A DNA stretch of 64,000 nt from Semisulcospira habei (GCA_036245525.1 BTPG01000004.1:235418318-235482317); one strand, 5' to 3'; shown: positions 1 through 11,971, numbered from the stretch's first letter. Translations and numbers: made by a program. The notes: generated from the letters alone by a model not told the origin.

Positions 1-209
1 CTGCCTGTAGCTCTTGATATTGGATGTGTGTTGCTAAATGGTCTTGGCTTTATTTAGCCCCATGTGTTAGGTTTATTTAACGTATTTGACCGGCTGGCGA
101 CATGCATGGAATGTTCTGTTTAGTTGTTTTTTTCACAAGCAGTGCAGGCACGTCCTGAGAAAGCCTTGTTGCTGTCGGGACGTTAAGCAATGTACAATCA
201 ATCAATCAA
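1..209 (+). mobile_element. SINE-like retroposon with (CAAT)n tail, 5' part cut by window
   Basis: It is the 3' half of a family also present at 59640 and 61593. Shared landmarks are GATATTGGATGTGTGTTGCT, AAGCAGTGCAGGCACGTCC and a TCGGGACGTTAAGCAATG end followed by CAAT repeats. No coding capacity is visible. A MITE begins directly at its tail. Confidence 0.6.
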
Positions 210-736
210 TTAACCCTTGCCATTCGGAATACACCAGTGTGTGAAATAAGTTTGACTAAAATAGTTCAAGGGTACTGCCAGAATAGCTTGGCGCCTCTAG
301 GCGCCAAGCTATTCTGGCACCACCCTTGAACTAAAGCCATTGGTGTATATCCTTATCCGTAAGTACTATAATGTAGCAGTGTACAAATTTGAAGCTTTAG
401 CCTCAGTATGATAGTACCCAACGGAGAAGAAACACGCTTAGAAAAGACGGGTACAACACAATTTATTAATATTTCGGGTAAATACCCTTTGTCAAAATAG
501 ACAAACAAACAAACAGAGTTGCCACATTCCTTCTGCCAATGAAGATAAGTAGCGGCTAATCTCTCTGTTTGTTTGTTTGTCTATTTTGACAAAGGGTATT
601 TACCCGAAATATTAATAAATTGTGTTGTACCCGTCTTTTCTAAGCGTGTTTCTTTCTCCGTTGGGTACTTCTTTGCATATTACACGCTTGGCAGTCACCT
701 TTTTGGTCTGGATTGATTCAGTATGATAGGGGTTAA
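210..736. mobile_element. TTAACCC hairpin MITE (family A), split by a retroposon
   Basis: It starts TTAACCC at 210 and ends GGGTTAA at 736. The core is a near-perfect palindrome around GGCGCC at 266-335 (TTCAAGGGTRNTGCCAGAAT and its complement). TTAA ends followed by CCC are the signature of piggyBac-type targets, so it is read as a non-autonomous piggyBac-like MITE. The hairpin element at 415-717 is inserted near its right end. Confidence 0.65.
415..717 (-). mobile_element. Hairpin retroposon copy 1 (family H) with 12-bp target duplication
   Basis: TCAGTATGATAG flanks it at 403-414 and 718-729. About 100 bp of left arm (TACCCAACGGAG...) is the reverse complement of the right arm, with a ~45-bp loop. 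The right end extends the arm to ATCAATCCAGACC (read on the minus strand), which the left arm lacks, so one arm is truncated. Confidence 0.6.
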
Positions 737-937
737 AAAAGCGGAAAGCGTCTTAATTGTACCTGCAAAGAGCCACACTGACAGCAAAACAAGAAATGTT
801 TATTTGTTGCTTGCTTCAGATGTTCAGCCTTACTGTCGGAACTACCTTCACACAAAAATTGGATGAGTTACCGCCGATAATCTTGGTACATCCAACGACC
901 ACAAGCCCACGAGAAACACGGATACAAATTGGTATCA

Positions 938-1440
938 GCAAGAGGCATAGATCCTCATGAGCCCCCGCAGTCGCACTAACTTACCGCAGTCGCACTAACT
1001 TACCGCAGTCGCACTAACTTACCGCAGTCGCACTAACTTACCACAGTCGCACTAACTTACCGCAGTCGCACTAACTTACCGCAGTCGCACTAACTTACCG
1101 CAGTCGCACTAACTTACCACAGTCGCACTAACTTACCGCAGTCGCACTAACTTACCGCAGTCGCACTAACTTACCACAGTCGCACTAACTTACCGCAGTC
1201 GCACTAACTTACCGCAGTCGCACTAACTTACCGCAGTCGCACTAACTTACCGCAGTCGCACTAACTTACCGCAGTCGCACTAACTTACCGCAGTCGCACT
1301 AACTTACCGCAGTCGCACTAACTTACCGCAGTCGCACTAACTTACCGCAGTCGCACTAACTTACCGCAGTCGCACTAACTTACCGCAGTCGCACTAACTT
1401 ACCGCAGTCGCGGGGGCTCATGAGGATCTATGCCTCTTGC
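938..1440. mobile_element. Hairpin MITE (family B) with expanded 19-bp core
   Basis: The ends are inverted repeats: GCAAGAGGCATAGATCCTCA at 938 and its complement ending at 1440. Between them about 23 copies of a 19-bp unit (GCAGTCGCACTAACTTACC) fill 966-1410. Short forms of the same element without the array occur at 18098, 6478 and 62281. Confidence 0.7.
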
Positions 1441-2045
1441 AGTTGGACCTTTTTTCTCGGCAGCGAAGGGGTTAATTCTGTCTTGGATTGGTGTCGCTGT
1501 CTTCACCGCTGTCGTGTCGCTGTAATCAAACACTCCATTAAATAGAGCTCCTAACCAAGCGAGTGGCGCCATTTCTGTCATAATAAAATCGCATCGATCG
1601 ACTCCTTCTCACACACACAAAAAAACAAAACAAAACAAAAAAACAACCAAGATGGAGGTGTTTTCCTGTGGTCACTACTGCAGCAAACAACCCAAAATTC
1701 TACAAGCAGCGACGTGCCACACTGGTTGTCTCCAGCGATTCACTACCGCTGGTAAGTGGTAGCGAATAGATGGAGGCAACCAGTGTGTGGACCCCTTCAG
1801 CCTTCGGGAAAGGGGGGGGGGGGGGGGCAGGGGATAGGGGAAAAAACAGTACTCGAGTCCATTAATAACTCCTAGAGTGGACACAGCGTGCTATCGAGCG
1901 GCGGATCGCTTCGTCCATCCAAGACAGAAACACGCCACGATGTAAATAAAGCCTGCAAGGGGCGCTGATCTTCATGCACCCCCCGCAGTCTGCCTGGGTT
2001 CATGAGGATCTGCGCCTCTCACACGCGGACTGGCAGGAGGTGGGT

Positions 2046-3133
2046 GACAGCCATGGCCTACTGGAGAGTGACGACGATACTACTTTGAATCCATGTTCCT
2101 GTGACAGCCATGGCCTACTGGAGAGTGACGACGATACTACTTTGAATCCATGTTCCTGTGACAGCCATGGCCTACTGGACAGTGACGACGATACTACTTT
2201 GAATCCATGTTTCTGTGACAGCCATGGCCTACTGGAGAGTGACGACGATACTACTTTGAATCCATGTTCCTGTGACAGCCATGGCCTACTGGAGAGTGAC
2301 GACGATACTACTTTGAATCCATGTTCCTGTGACAGCCATGGCCTACTGGAGAGTGACGACGATACTACTTTGAATCCATGTTTCTGTGACAGCCATGGCC
2401 TACTGGAGAGTGACGTCGATACTACTTTGAATCCATGTTCCTGTGACAGCCATGGCCTACTGGAGAGTGACGTCGATACTACTTTGAATCCATGTTCCTG
2501 TGACAGCCATGGCCTACTGGAGAGTGACGACGATACTACTTTGAATCCATGTTCCTGTGACAGCCATGGCCTACTGGAGAGTGACGACGATACTACTTTG
2601 AATCCATGTTCCTGTGACAGCCATGGCCTACTGGAGAGTGACGACGATACTACTTTGAATCCATGTTCCTGTGACAGCCATGGCCTACTGGAGAGTGACG
2701 ACGATACTACTTTGAATCCATGTTCCTGTGACAGCCATGGCCTACTGGAGAGTGACGACGATACTACTTTGAATCCATGTTTCTGTGACAGCCATGGCCT
2801 ACTGGAGAGTGACGACGATACTACTTTGAATCCATGTTTCTGTGACAGCCATGGCCTACTGGAGAGTGACGTCGATACTACTTTGAATCCATGTTCCTGT
2901 GACAGCCATGGCCTACTGGAGAGTGACGACGATACTACTTTGAATCCATGTTCCTGTGACAGCCATGGCCTACTGGAGAGTGACGACGATACTACTTTGA
3001 ATCCATGTTTCTGTGACAGCCATGGCCTACTGGAGAGTGACGTCGATACTACTTTGAATCCATGTTTCTGTGACAGCCATGGCCTACTGGAGAGTGACGA
3101 CGATACTACTTTGAATCCATGTTCCTGTGACAG
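2046..3133. repeat. 57-bp minisatellite, about 19 copies, with open frame
   Basis: The unit begins GACAGCCATGGCCTACTGGA. Being 19 codons long it leaves a 394-codon frame open (1974-3158, DSHGLLESDDDTTLNPCSC repeated). Variation between copies is confined to three codons and every change alters the residue (Ser/Phe, Asp/Val, Glu/Asp), so there is no sign of purifying selection. Upstream, 1960-2022 is a degenerate family B MITE arm. Most likely a non-coding satellite; a repeat protein is possible. Confidence 0.75.
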
Positions 3134-3184
3134 CCAGGGTTTGTTGATGTTGAACTGACGAAGACTGCAGAGACACAGTTTCCG

Positions 3185-4217
3185 TCACTGAAGGGGCGCT
3201 GAACGGGTGAATGCGCATGTAACACACGCCGCCTTCAGCACACGAGAATGTACACGGCTGCCGTGTAAAACAGTAAGTCTAGTTTTGTGAAAACCGAGAC
3301 TTGTATTGTGTAATGGAATGAAAATTTCGCTTTGCACACAAACGGTCTTGCCGTCTTTTGCCTTGAGAGGGCGACGACATACAGGTGATGACCAGTCTGG
3401 GAGCAAACGACGACATACAGGAGATGACCAGTCTGGGAGCAAAACATACGACGGAACTTGAATACAAGCGCGGTGTTACGCAGTAAACACGCCACTCTTC
3501 CACTCTTCGTATCAAGTACGTTCGTCAGTCAAACTTGCAACACATCTAATATAAAGCACTGCGCCCATAGCCATCACACCCCCCCCCCCACACTCCCCTC
3601 CCCCCAATCTTTTGCTATGAATCACGTTCACCAAACATACATCATCTAAGGCACTACACACAGAGCTATCACATTCCCCCCCCCCCCCCCCCCCAATTTC
3701 ACTGTCAATTACGGACGTAAAACACGAGCTTCTGATGCACTGCACACAGAGCTATCACAAGTCCCCAGGCCCTCCATCATCCATCCCCCCTACAGCCGCC
3801 ACCACCACCACCCCCCCCCCCCCCCCCCCCCCGCCGCCTCACACCCCTGTATCCCCGAGAGCTAGTGGAGTTAGCCGTGTGTTGGAGCATGCATGATTAC
3901 GCGCTCTGTCTCGTCTGACAGTGCCTGCAATCAAAGTGATCAGGTCCCGCTAGTCTGCTTTGTTTCAATGTCTGTCGCAATCACAACCCCCTCTCCCCCA
4001 TCAGATTATTTCTGCATCATGGTACCCGCACGTTCACCCGCTCAATTGCCTGTGTAATGAAGCCCCTCGCTGTAATTACAATCCGAGTTCCTAAACTCAT
4101 CGCAAAAAGCACGTGTCCAAGAACAAGCATGGCCAAAGAACATGCAGGGCCAGCACAAGGCCTACACACACAGCAGTAGCCGCAACACTGTTATACAACA
4201 TGTTAACTCCTTGGCTG
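3185..4217. other. Intergenic stretch with poly-C tracts, no gene seen
   Basis: A 36-bp direct duplication lies at 3374-3441 (CGACGACATACAGGWGATGA). Long C runs occur near 3580, 3666-3694 and 3810-3832. No other feature can be supported. Confidence 0.5.
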
Positions 4218-4440
4218 TTAACCTTTATCGGCGGAATACACCAGTGTGTGAAATAAGTTTGACTAAAATAGTTCAAGGGTAGTGCCAGAATAACTTGGCG
4301 CCTCTAGGCGCCAAGCTATTCTGGCACCACCCTTGAACCAAAGCCATTGGTTTATATCCTTATCTGTAAGTTCTATAATGTAGCTTGCGTATGGCAATGT
4401 ACACATTTGACGCTTTTAGCCTCAGGATGACAGGGGTTAA
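4218..4440. mobile_element. Family A MITE, complete
   Basis: TTAACC at 4218 and GGGTTAA at 4434-4440 bound a palindrome around GGCGCC. It is closely similar to the copies at 210 and 29473. A poly-C tract follows at about 4700-4724. Confidence 0.65.
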
Positions 4441-4963
4441 AGACCATGCCGTGCGGCGCAGTATCGTCAATAGCAGTGAAGGGTTTAAAAGCACGTTGTA
4501 ACCAATCAACCAGAGAAACAAACAGCCCAAGAATATGATGTTGGCAAGTTTTCAAAACACGTCGCGGTAAGTTTTCTGAGCGGTCGCCACTATCTAAACG
4601 AGTCCACCTATCTGACAGGCGGCCATAGTTCTCAGTCGTCAGTCAGATTTGGAAGATGGCAATGGCAGTTCGTGACGCTGGGGTTCTTCACTATATACAG
4701 CCCCCCCCCCCCCCCCCCCCCCCCTACCCCTTTTCCGAAATAGTTATTCTTAGGAATGTTTCCAATACAGTTTTGTTGTTGTTGTTTTTTCTGATGGAGT
4801 GTTACATCGCTGAATCATTCGACCCGGAAATACGTCAGGAAAAACGACAACATGCTCAAGCAATTTTGACGATCTCCCGAATTAAAACACACGGGCTACA
4901 ACCAGAGCAATTATCTGTTCGTACGACAACAGAATCAAGCGGTCTATACCTCTATACCGGCCC

Positions 4964-5422
4964 TCTGAAGGCAAATATTAGTACGTCCGCTGTATCACAA
5001 TGAAAATCGCTCTTTTTCCAAACATGGACTCACAATTTGCCGTAACCCATTAAGTCCCAAGCCGTCCCGACAGCAGGAGATGGACTGACCATGATAATTC
5101 AAGGGTAGTGCCAGATTAGCTTGGCGTCTGCAGGCAAATATCAGTACGTCCAATGTATTACAATCAAAATCTCTCTTTTGTTTTCCAAACATGGACTCAC
5201 AATTTGACGTAAACCATTAATCCCCGAGTCCCTACAGCAGGAGATGGATCGACCATGATAATTCAAGGGTAGTGCCAGATTAGCTTGGCGCCTGAAGGCG
5301 CCAAGCTAATCTGGCACTACCCTTGAATTATCACGGTCCATTCATGTGCTGCAACTGGAACGTAGTCGTTAGGCAACACATCCAAAATTTTAGAAATGGG
5401 ACCTTGGGGCTACAAGGGTTAA
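4964..5422. mobile_element. Family A MITE (5217-5422) plus ~160-bp duplicated flank
   Basis: The stretch from about 4970 to 5128 is repeated at about 5133-5290, including TTTCCAAACATGGACTCACA and the left arm of the MITE. The second copy is complete, with the GCCAGATTAGCTTGGCGCC palindrome and TTAA at both ends; the first stops at the palindrome centre. Confidence 0.55.
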
Positions 5423-5463
5423 TTGTGCAGCAATGACAACAACGTGAAATACTTAGTATCGCG

Positions 5464-5480
5464 CCCCCCCCCCCCCCCCC

Positions 5481-5511
<31 letters not shown>
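5464..5511. repeat. Poly-C/poly-A tract
   Basis: A run of about 18 C is followed by about 30 A. Likely a low-complexity tract; length is prone to assembly error. Confidence 0.8.
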
Positions 5512-5513
<2 letters not shown>

Positions 5514-5589
5514 TAGCGTGTCAATGATACAACAATATTAACATCAAAACACAGTCCGGCGATTTTTTTTTAAATTTAAATAAATCCTT

Positions 5590-5725
5590 TTGAGTGTCAG
5601 TAGCGGTTGTCGCGAATGATTCCTGCAGGAATAATAACATCCTGACGTCCTGCAGGAATAACAACATCCTGACATCCTGCAGGAATCATCGCGACACAAA
5701 CCGTTACCGACAGGCAAAGAGTTAA
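5590..5725. mobile_element. Hairpin MITE family C
   Basis: GTCAGTAGCGGTTGTCGCGA on the left pairs with TCGCGACACAAACCGTTACC on the right around ATTCCTGCAGGAAT blocks, one of them duplicated. It ends GTTAA. Relatives lie at 10381, 34131, 56481, 56803 and 57840. Confidence 0.55.
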
Positions 5726-5786
5726 CTCATTCGAGACGTGCCGCCTACGGATACGCGGCGATTCGCGCACGTCTCCAATGAGTTAG
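5722..5786. mobile_element. Short hairpin MITE family D
   Basis: TTAACTCATTCGAGACGTGC pairs with GCACGTCTCCAATGAGTTA, around a GCGGCGATTCGC core. It shares its left TTAA with the family C element. A degenerate relative lies at 9029. Confidence 0.5.
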
Positions 5787-6477
5787 TGAATGTTTCCGAC
5801 AAGAATGCGTGATTTGCAAACAAGGGTACGGGCTGGGCATAGACCAGCACACCCATAATGACTGACTCAACATTATTAATGATATTATGATCGCTACGTA
5901 CCACCGTCCCCTCCGCCTGTTTCCGACTCCTCCATATTTTCTCTTTTGTTTTCTCCTGTAAATAATAGTCCCGCAGCAAACAATCTTGCAGACGATCCAA
6001 GTCACCGACGGTCAGCGTCCGCGAGTCATGACTAACCGCCAGACCTCACTCGGCAATCCCAAACCCGCATCACCATTTGAAGCAGACGACAGTTCCTAAA
6101 TATGCACGTCGCCGCGAGTCATTTCACTGAATATCCAAAAAGACCGTGGCGAAAATGAAGAAATCCTCCGCAAATTGGAACAGTGTATTTTCAAACAAAA
6201 AGTCTTCTCTGCAATCACGAAAAAAATCACCAGACGATCTAAGGAGAGAGAAAAAAAAAGCGCAGAGTTTGGAAGACTGAATTTTTTGGTCCGACGGTGA
6301 AGCAAAGTGTTATGTTCAGTAGAGATGCAATTTGGTTTGCGAGTGACGAGGACAAGACGGTTGGGCTGCGGCGACCGCGGCGGGCGGGCTGCATTCTGGA
6401 AGAAGCGCTGCCCTCAGGACACTCGTCTGCTTCACCCGAAATGACAACACGCGAACGGCTGAAGTAGATTCTGCCTA
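5787..6477. other. Unassigned stretch, no gene seen
   Basis: Unique-looking sequence; the open frames here are short, overlapping and unlike any family I recognise. Confidence 0.4.
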
Positions 6478-6549
6478 GCAAGAGAATCGATTCTCATCAG
6501 CCCCTGCGGCTGCAGGTGTTCATGAGAATCTATGCCTCTTGCAGATGGA
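6478..6549. mobile_element. Family B MITE, minimal form
   Basis: AGCAAGAGAATCGATTCTCA and its near-complement ending CTATGCCTCTTGCAG flank a short CCCTGCGGCTGCAGG loop without a tandem array. A (CT)n and a (GT)n run follow at 6688-6736. Confidence 0.6.
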
Positions 6550-6989
6550 CGAGGTTAGATGAGGAGCTGGGGACGGGAAGCGATCGGGGGCCAGAGTGAG
6601 TCAGCGCTGATAATAATACATTGGCCATCGATCGATACCGCACGCTGGCACCAGAACACAACAACACAGTCTACAGCGCGCCCGCTCTCTCTCTCTCTCT
6701 CTCTCTCTCTGATGGTGTGTGTGTGTGTGCGCGCGCGCGCTTGCCTTAATTCCTTGTTTGAAGTTCGTCGCGTGTTTCGATACTGCTTTCTACTTCAGGC
6801 CAATTCATTTAAGATATTTTTAGCAGCCTCTGTCTAAAACTAAATCCTGATTTCTTTTTAAATCTTCTGCTTTTCTCTCCCCTAGCGTATGTTGGCGCAA
6901 ACTGTTAAGGCACCACCTCTGAACTATAAAGGTCGTCCTGCCTCGTAAATTGGAGGCTTAATGGGTCTTAGCGGACAACTCCAAAGTTC

Positions 6990-7320
6990 GGCAATGTCGC
7001 CCACTGGGACTAACATACTGATATGTATCCTGAGACAACGATCCACAGTAAGCCAGGCCAATATTGGCACGATATCGCAAAGACCCACAGTAAGCCAGGC
7101 CAATGTTGGCACGATATCGCAAAGACCCACAGTAAGCCAGGCCAATATTGGCACGATATCGCAAAGACCCACAGTAAGCCAGGCCAATATTGGCACGATA
7201 TCGCAAAGACCCACAGTAAGCCAGGCCAATATTGGCACGATATCGAAAGGAACTCCGCTTGGGAGACTTCCGATGGGTGGGTGGAGCGCGCATGGGCCTA
7301 TCTTGACCGAACTGAACTGA
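6990..7320 (+). mobile_element. 3' coding end of an I-clade LINE with internal 42-bp array (7047-7245)
   Basis: The frame 6961-7320 ends VSQANIGTISKGTPLGRLP... GPILTELN, resembling the last residues (VSQ.NIGTVSK.TLGKLLRDG) of LINE polyproteins with an RNase H domain. Inside it a 42-bp unit (VSQANIGTISQRPT) is repeated about five times in frame. A (CT)n tract follows at 7470-7511. Identification rests on remembered family similarity. Confidence 0.4.
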
Positions 7321-7558
7321 ACCACAAACCAAACCAACGTTACTCTGACTCGCAGTTCCAGCACAGTAATGTCGTGCGCGGGCCCACATCGGCCAGAGGA
7401 CCTTTGCTCACTGCAACTCCGCAATACAGACTCCCGCAGGTTTCGCCTTTGATTTTATGTATGTGCAATTCTCTCTCTCTCCCGCTCTCTCTCTCTCTCT
7501 CTCTCTCTCTAGAAAGACAACGCTGCCATAGCCAGTCTTCGCTTCTTACAATCTATCA

Positions 7559-7723
7559 AATAATCCAGACCAAAAAGGTGACTGCCAAGCGTGTAATATG
7601 CAAAGACGTACCCAACGGAGAAAGAAACACGCTTAGAAAAGACGAGTACAACACAATTTATTTCAATAAATTGTGTTGTACCCGTCTTTTCTAAGCGTGT
7701 TTCTTTCTCCGTTGGGTACTTCT
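7559..7723 (+). mobile_element. Hairpin retroposon copy 2 (family H), 13-bp target duplication
   Basis: TTACAATCTATCA occurs at 7546-7558 and 7724-7736. The left arm begins ATCCAGACCAAAAAGG a few bases in and continues through CCCAACGGAGAAAGAAACAC; it folds back at ATTTATTTCAATAAAT, with almost no loop. Confidence 0.65.
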
Positions 7724-7878
7724 TTACAATCTATCAGCCTTAACCCCTTTACGGCGGACGGTACCGCTCGGCGCAAAAGATGCCGTGTGGTCACGCGTCT
7801 TTCGGGTCGAGTGGTATCGCCAGTAGCAGTAAATGTGGTTAAAATTATTTAAGAACATAACAAGAGTTGGAATGTCAT

Positions 7879-7992
<114 letters not shown>

Positions 7993-8187
7993 ACACAGGT
8001 CCAGGCGGGGGACGGCGGAAGCGCAATCTTACTTTATCGTCGGTAAACATGCGTTCACAGTTCCTGCTTTGGCCGCACGCGTCTGTGAGACTGAACAAAC
8101 GCGCGCAGCTTGTTGTTGGTGTCACAACTTCTGCAACAACCGTTCTCTCTTCTCTTCTGTATTAACAACACACTGGACAGAAACAGA

Positions 8188-8393
8188 TTAACCCATTTCA
8201 CGCCACGGCGGCATTTCCCAAATTATGGAGGCGTCACCTAACGACCGTGCCCCACTTGCAAGAGATGAATCAGCCGTGATAATTCAAGGGTAGAGCCAGT
8301 TTAGCTTCAGGCGCCAAGCTAATCTGGCACTACCCTTGAACTATCATGGTCGATCCATTTGCTGCTGAAGGGCGTTGGGGCTGAATGGGTAAA
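8188..8393. mobile_element. Family A MITE (ATTAGC subfamily)
   Basis: It starts TTAACCCATTTCACGCC. The palindrome has lost part of its left core, and the right end reads GCTGAATGGGTAA, one base off TTAA. Confidence 0.55.
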
Positions 8394-8642
8394 GGCAGGG
8401 TCGGTTTAAGTCATGGCCGCGAGCAAAACACGTTTGTGCTCAATACCGTGGGAAAGTCTATTTTTGCAAGTGTTTATCGCTTCATGTCACGAAGTATATT
8501 TTCTGTCGTTTAAAAAAAAAAAAAAAAAGAGGACAAGGTTATGTGAGTTTGGACAGAAGAGTCCGCGAAAGAACGAACCCAAAAACAGATGACTGAACAA
8601 ATGAACGGACAAACGAATTCGCATGAATTATCGCATTTAACG

Positions 8643-8759
8643 TTAAGGGCGCATTCATTGATAGAGGTGTCACCTAATGGCGCCAAGCTGATCTGGCACT
8701 ACCCTTGAATTATCATTGTCGATCTATCTGCTGTAGTGCGTCAGGGCTACCTGGGTTAA
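8643..8759. mobile_element. Family A MITE, left arm deleted
   Basis: Only the right half of the palindrome (GGCGCCAAGCTGATCTGGCA) remains with the right arm; TTAA is present at both ends. Confidence 0.45.
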
Positions 8760-9028
8760 TGAATTCCCTTGATCAAAAGAAGGAATGCAGTTGACGCTCC
8801 ACGCACCGTGTTTAACCCCATACAATCATTCCCTCATAATCAATCAATCATCGTGACCTCACTGCCTGTACCATGACGAGTCTGGCACGTGCATAACATT
8901 ATCCGCGCGTGCTAATGGCCTGCACGCGAGGCGCACGCGCTGCGTAGTGTTGCTGCTTCAGTCTCCACCCTACATATGATACCTCCCTCTACACACCTTG
9001 TTCAGCGGATCAAGCGCGGTAACCAGTA

Positions 9029-9122
9029 GTACTCACTCGAGACAAGCCGCATCCGATACGCGGCAACGCTACACGCCATTTTCCCGGCTATTGATGCGGG
9101 GGCCCCCTTCAATGAGTTAATC
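9029..9122. mobile_element. Degenerate family D hairpin
   Basis: ACTCACTCGAGACAAGCCGC at the left and TTCAATGAGTTAAT at the right match the copy at 5722. (GT)n tracts occur at 9341-9360 and 9386-9403. Confidence 0.35.
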
Positions 9123-9435
9123 TCTTGCTAATGGCGTCACCAAGTCGAGTCGGTTCCACATCAATGACGCGAGGAGACGCCACTGAATGTAAAATGTCTG
9201 TGCAATGTTGAATATACTTCGCATGGCGATATGCCCCTTCCCCTGCCGCACGTGACATGATAACACACGCAAGCTGCCCTCAGACAATGAAAAGGTAAAT
9301 TTAGTACATTTACAGGAATATACCACAGAGGTGTTCAACCTTGTGTGTGTGTGTGTGTGTGCACGCGCGCCCACATCTGGAGGCATGTGTGTGTGTGTGT
9401 GTGTACATGAGCGTGTCTGAGCAAACAATGATCCT

Positions 9436-9640
9436 TTAACACATTCCACCCCAGGACCGAAATCCCCAAATTTTAAAGGTGCCCTCCGCATTACTATTCT
9501 AGAAACAGATTGAGCAGGCTAGTTTAAGGGTGGTGCCAGAATAGCTTGGCGCCTAGGCGCCAAGCTATTCTGGCACCACCCTTAAACTATCATGCTTGCT
9601 CCATGTCTTGGTGTGGTGTGTCGGGGCTGAATCAGTTCAC
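9436..9640. mobile_element. Family A MITE
   Basis: TTAACACATTCCACCCCAGG on the left; perfect 30-bp palindrome arms around GGCGCCTAGGCGCC at 9522-9590. Confidence 0.6.
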
Positions 9641-9856
9641 TCACTCTACCCCAAGACCGAAAACCCCAAACGTTGCCGTTGTCCTCGACTGAAAGACTGC
9701 ATTGCAGTGCAGGACACAGATCGACCATGATAGTTCAAGGGTGATGCTAGAATAGCTTGGCGCCCATAGGCGCCAAGCTATTTTGGCATCACCCTTGAAC
9801 TATCAGGGTTGATCTTTATCTTGCTGTGGTGTGTCTGGGGTAGAATGAGTTGAAGA
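9640..9856. mobile_element. Family A MITE, adjacent copy
   Basis: Palindrome at 9733-9809 with a CATAG loop. The arms resemble those of its left neighbour, so the two may derive from a tandem duplication. A truncated further half lies at 10022-10075. Confidence 0.5.
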
Positions 9857-10380
9857 TACTATGTACAAATGGCATCTCGACGCTGTTCACATACAACCTC
9901 AAAAGTGACATGCTGGCATGAAATCGGTTGCCTTCTTTGAACTCCCTGAATCCTGAAGATAAAATATCAATTTCTATTATATATAACCTTTGAGGTCTAT
10001 GTCTATGTTCTGGAGACAGACTGACCAAGACAGCTCAATGGTCGTGTCAGAATAGCTTGGCGCCTGTAGGCATATAAGTCAGACCAGATTTCTCTGTAGT
10101 CCCTTCACACTGGCCACGTCCTTTGACAAATTTCATCCTATAAACACTGGTTATCTGCTTTGATAAATAACCATGCTGGTTACCTCCCTTGATGAATTTC
10201 ATCGAATGAATACTGGTTACCTACCTTGCTGAATAACTATACTAGTTACTTACCTTGAACAATAACCATATTGGTTACTTCCCTTTCTCTGCTTTGCATC
10301 ATGTGTATTAAGAGAGGTAATCAGTGTGGCAATTTATGGACTACTACTAGGATACCCTGGTGAATTCAGCCATCCGTACT

Positions 10381-10528
10381 TTTGCTGTCACTAGTGTCAG
10401 CAGCGGTTTTTGTCGCAATGATTCACACAGGAATAAGAACATCATGGCGTCCTACAGGAATAACATCATCATGACCTCCTTGAGGAATCCTCACGATAAA
10501 AAACCGCTACTGACAGCCAAAGGTTTAA
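10381..10528. mobile_element. Hairpin MITE family C
   Basis: GTCAGCAGCGGTTTTTGTCG on the left pairs with AAAAACCGCTACTGACAGCC on the right; ends TTTAA. Confidence 0.5.
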
Positions 10529-10760
10529 CATTGACCCCTGACCTATGTTCCTCAGATGAAGGATGACAGGGGACAGTGGTGTGACTACAGAGAGATAGTG
10601 CTCTGCAAGAGGGAGAGAGATCCCGCTTCAGCACAAAGAGTGAGAGAGATCCGGCTTCACCACAGAGATCCTTTGTTTCCTGGTTAACCTTTCACCCCTG
10701 GCCTGGTGTCACTTTGTGAGGAGCAACATTTGCACTTTGTACATCATGCCCAACAGGACT

Positions 10761-10965
10761 TTAACCCTTTACATTCTGAGGCTGATTTTTTACAAATTTT
10801 TTTTAGTATCCTATGAAGGTCACATTACAGATTAGGAGGCAGAGCAACCATTTTAGTTCAAGGGTGGTGCCAGGCGCCAAACTACTCTGGCACCACCCTT
10901 GAACTATCACAGTCAAATTAACGAATTAATTTCATGCAGTCATGTATCAGGATGAAAAGGGTTAA
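10761..10965. mobile_element. Family A MITE, TTAACCC...GGGTTAA ends
   Basis: TTAACCCTTTACATTCTGAG at the left pairs with ATCAGGATGAAAAGGGTTAA at the right, so the terminal inverted repeat is visible beyond the central hairpin. The palindrome centre is partly deleted. Confidence 0.65.
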
Positions 10966-11814
10966 CATGCAGGCACCAGTATTGTTAACAGTAACAGGAG
11001 CCACATGGGCAATGGGGCTAATGTTGGCACATCATAACATGTCAAATACACATCACCCACTGTGTCCGCATGTCACCACTGTACGGTGAAAGGATGAGGA
11101 TGGAAATTATGTTTCCAATGAACCATTTTACTTCCGGGTTGCTTTCTGCTGAGGGTATATTAATTAACCCTTCCGATGTTGGTAGCAGTTTTTAAGTGCC
11201 TTCTATGTATAGAAGGGACGTTTTAGGACGGGTTGCGGTGGGGCGAATTTAATAGCATGTCCATGATGTCAAAACCTCTCACAATTGAAGTAACAAGATA
11301 CAAATTATGTCATGTCTAGTTACGCTAACCTCGCTGCTGAACCGCCGTATGTGCGTATTATGTATGTGTGTGTGTATGTATGTAAACAAGAGAATCTCCG
11401 ATATTTCTGTACACGCAAGCTTGAAACTTGGCGAAATACTTTTTTAAGTGGGTGGCTAAGACAGCCTCCGAGCATATTCAGTAATTGAATGTCTCATTAA
11501 AGACATAAACAACCGTTTATAGGAAATCGGTTGACCCAGATTAGAGTCCGTAATTTTTTGTCATATTTACTTGAACTTTTGCATATATTGCTAGTTTGGA
11601 GAAAGACATTGGATGAGTTCGTTAGCCAGCTTTGTATCCTTTCAACTTCTTTAGTAAAAATTAATTCTTTTCAGAAAAGACTTAAACCAATAAAAAAAAA
11701 AACTTTACTTCTAGAGAAAGTCAGACAGTGGTGGTGACATAAAAGAGGCAACTCTGTCACCATGCAGACACTGACATAATACTCTAAATATGACGCCATT
11801 CTAAGTGCGTGGTG

Positions 11815-11846
<32 letters not shown>

Positions 11847-11970
11847 TGCGCGCGCATCTCCAGGAGGAATAGATCCTCATGCGCCCTCCATGTAAATCTT
11901 CACTCAATGCAGCTTGGAGCAAGAGGGAAAAACTAAAGACATTTGTAACTCTCACACCTCAGCCAACCCA
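10966..11970. other. Unassigned stretch, no gene seen
   Basis: A (CT)n run lies at 11814-11836 and a family B arm fragment (GAATAGATCCTCATGCGCCC) at 11868-11890. Nothing else is supported. Confidence 0.4.
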
Positions 11971-11971
11971 A

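Noticed and set aside
966..1410. CRISPR-like regular array
   Set aside because: Units are contiguous 19-bp copies without unique spacers, inside a eukaryotic MITE; no cas genes.
4656..5003. 115-codon frame starting MAMAVRDAG as a gene
   Set aside because: It crosses a long poly-C tract and a duplicated MITE flank; no homology recognised.
7023..7694. 223-codon frame as a host gene
   Set aside because: It runs from a LINE end with a 42-bp array, across a CT microsatellite, into the hairpin retroposon.
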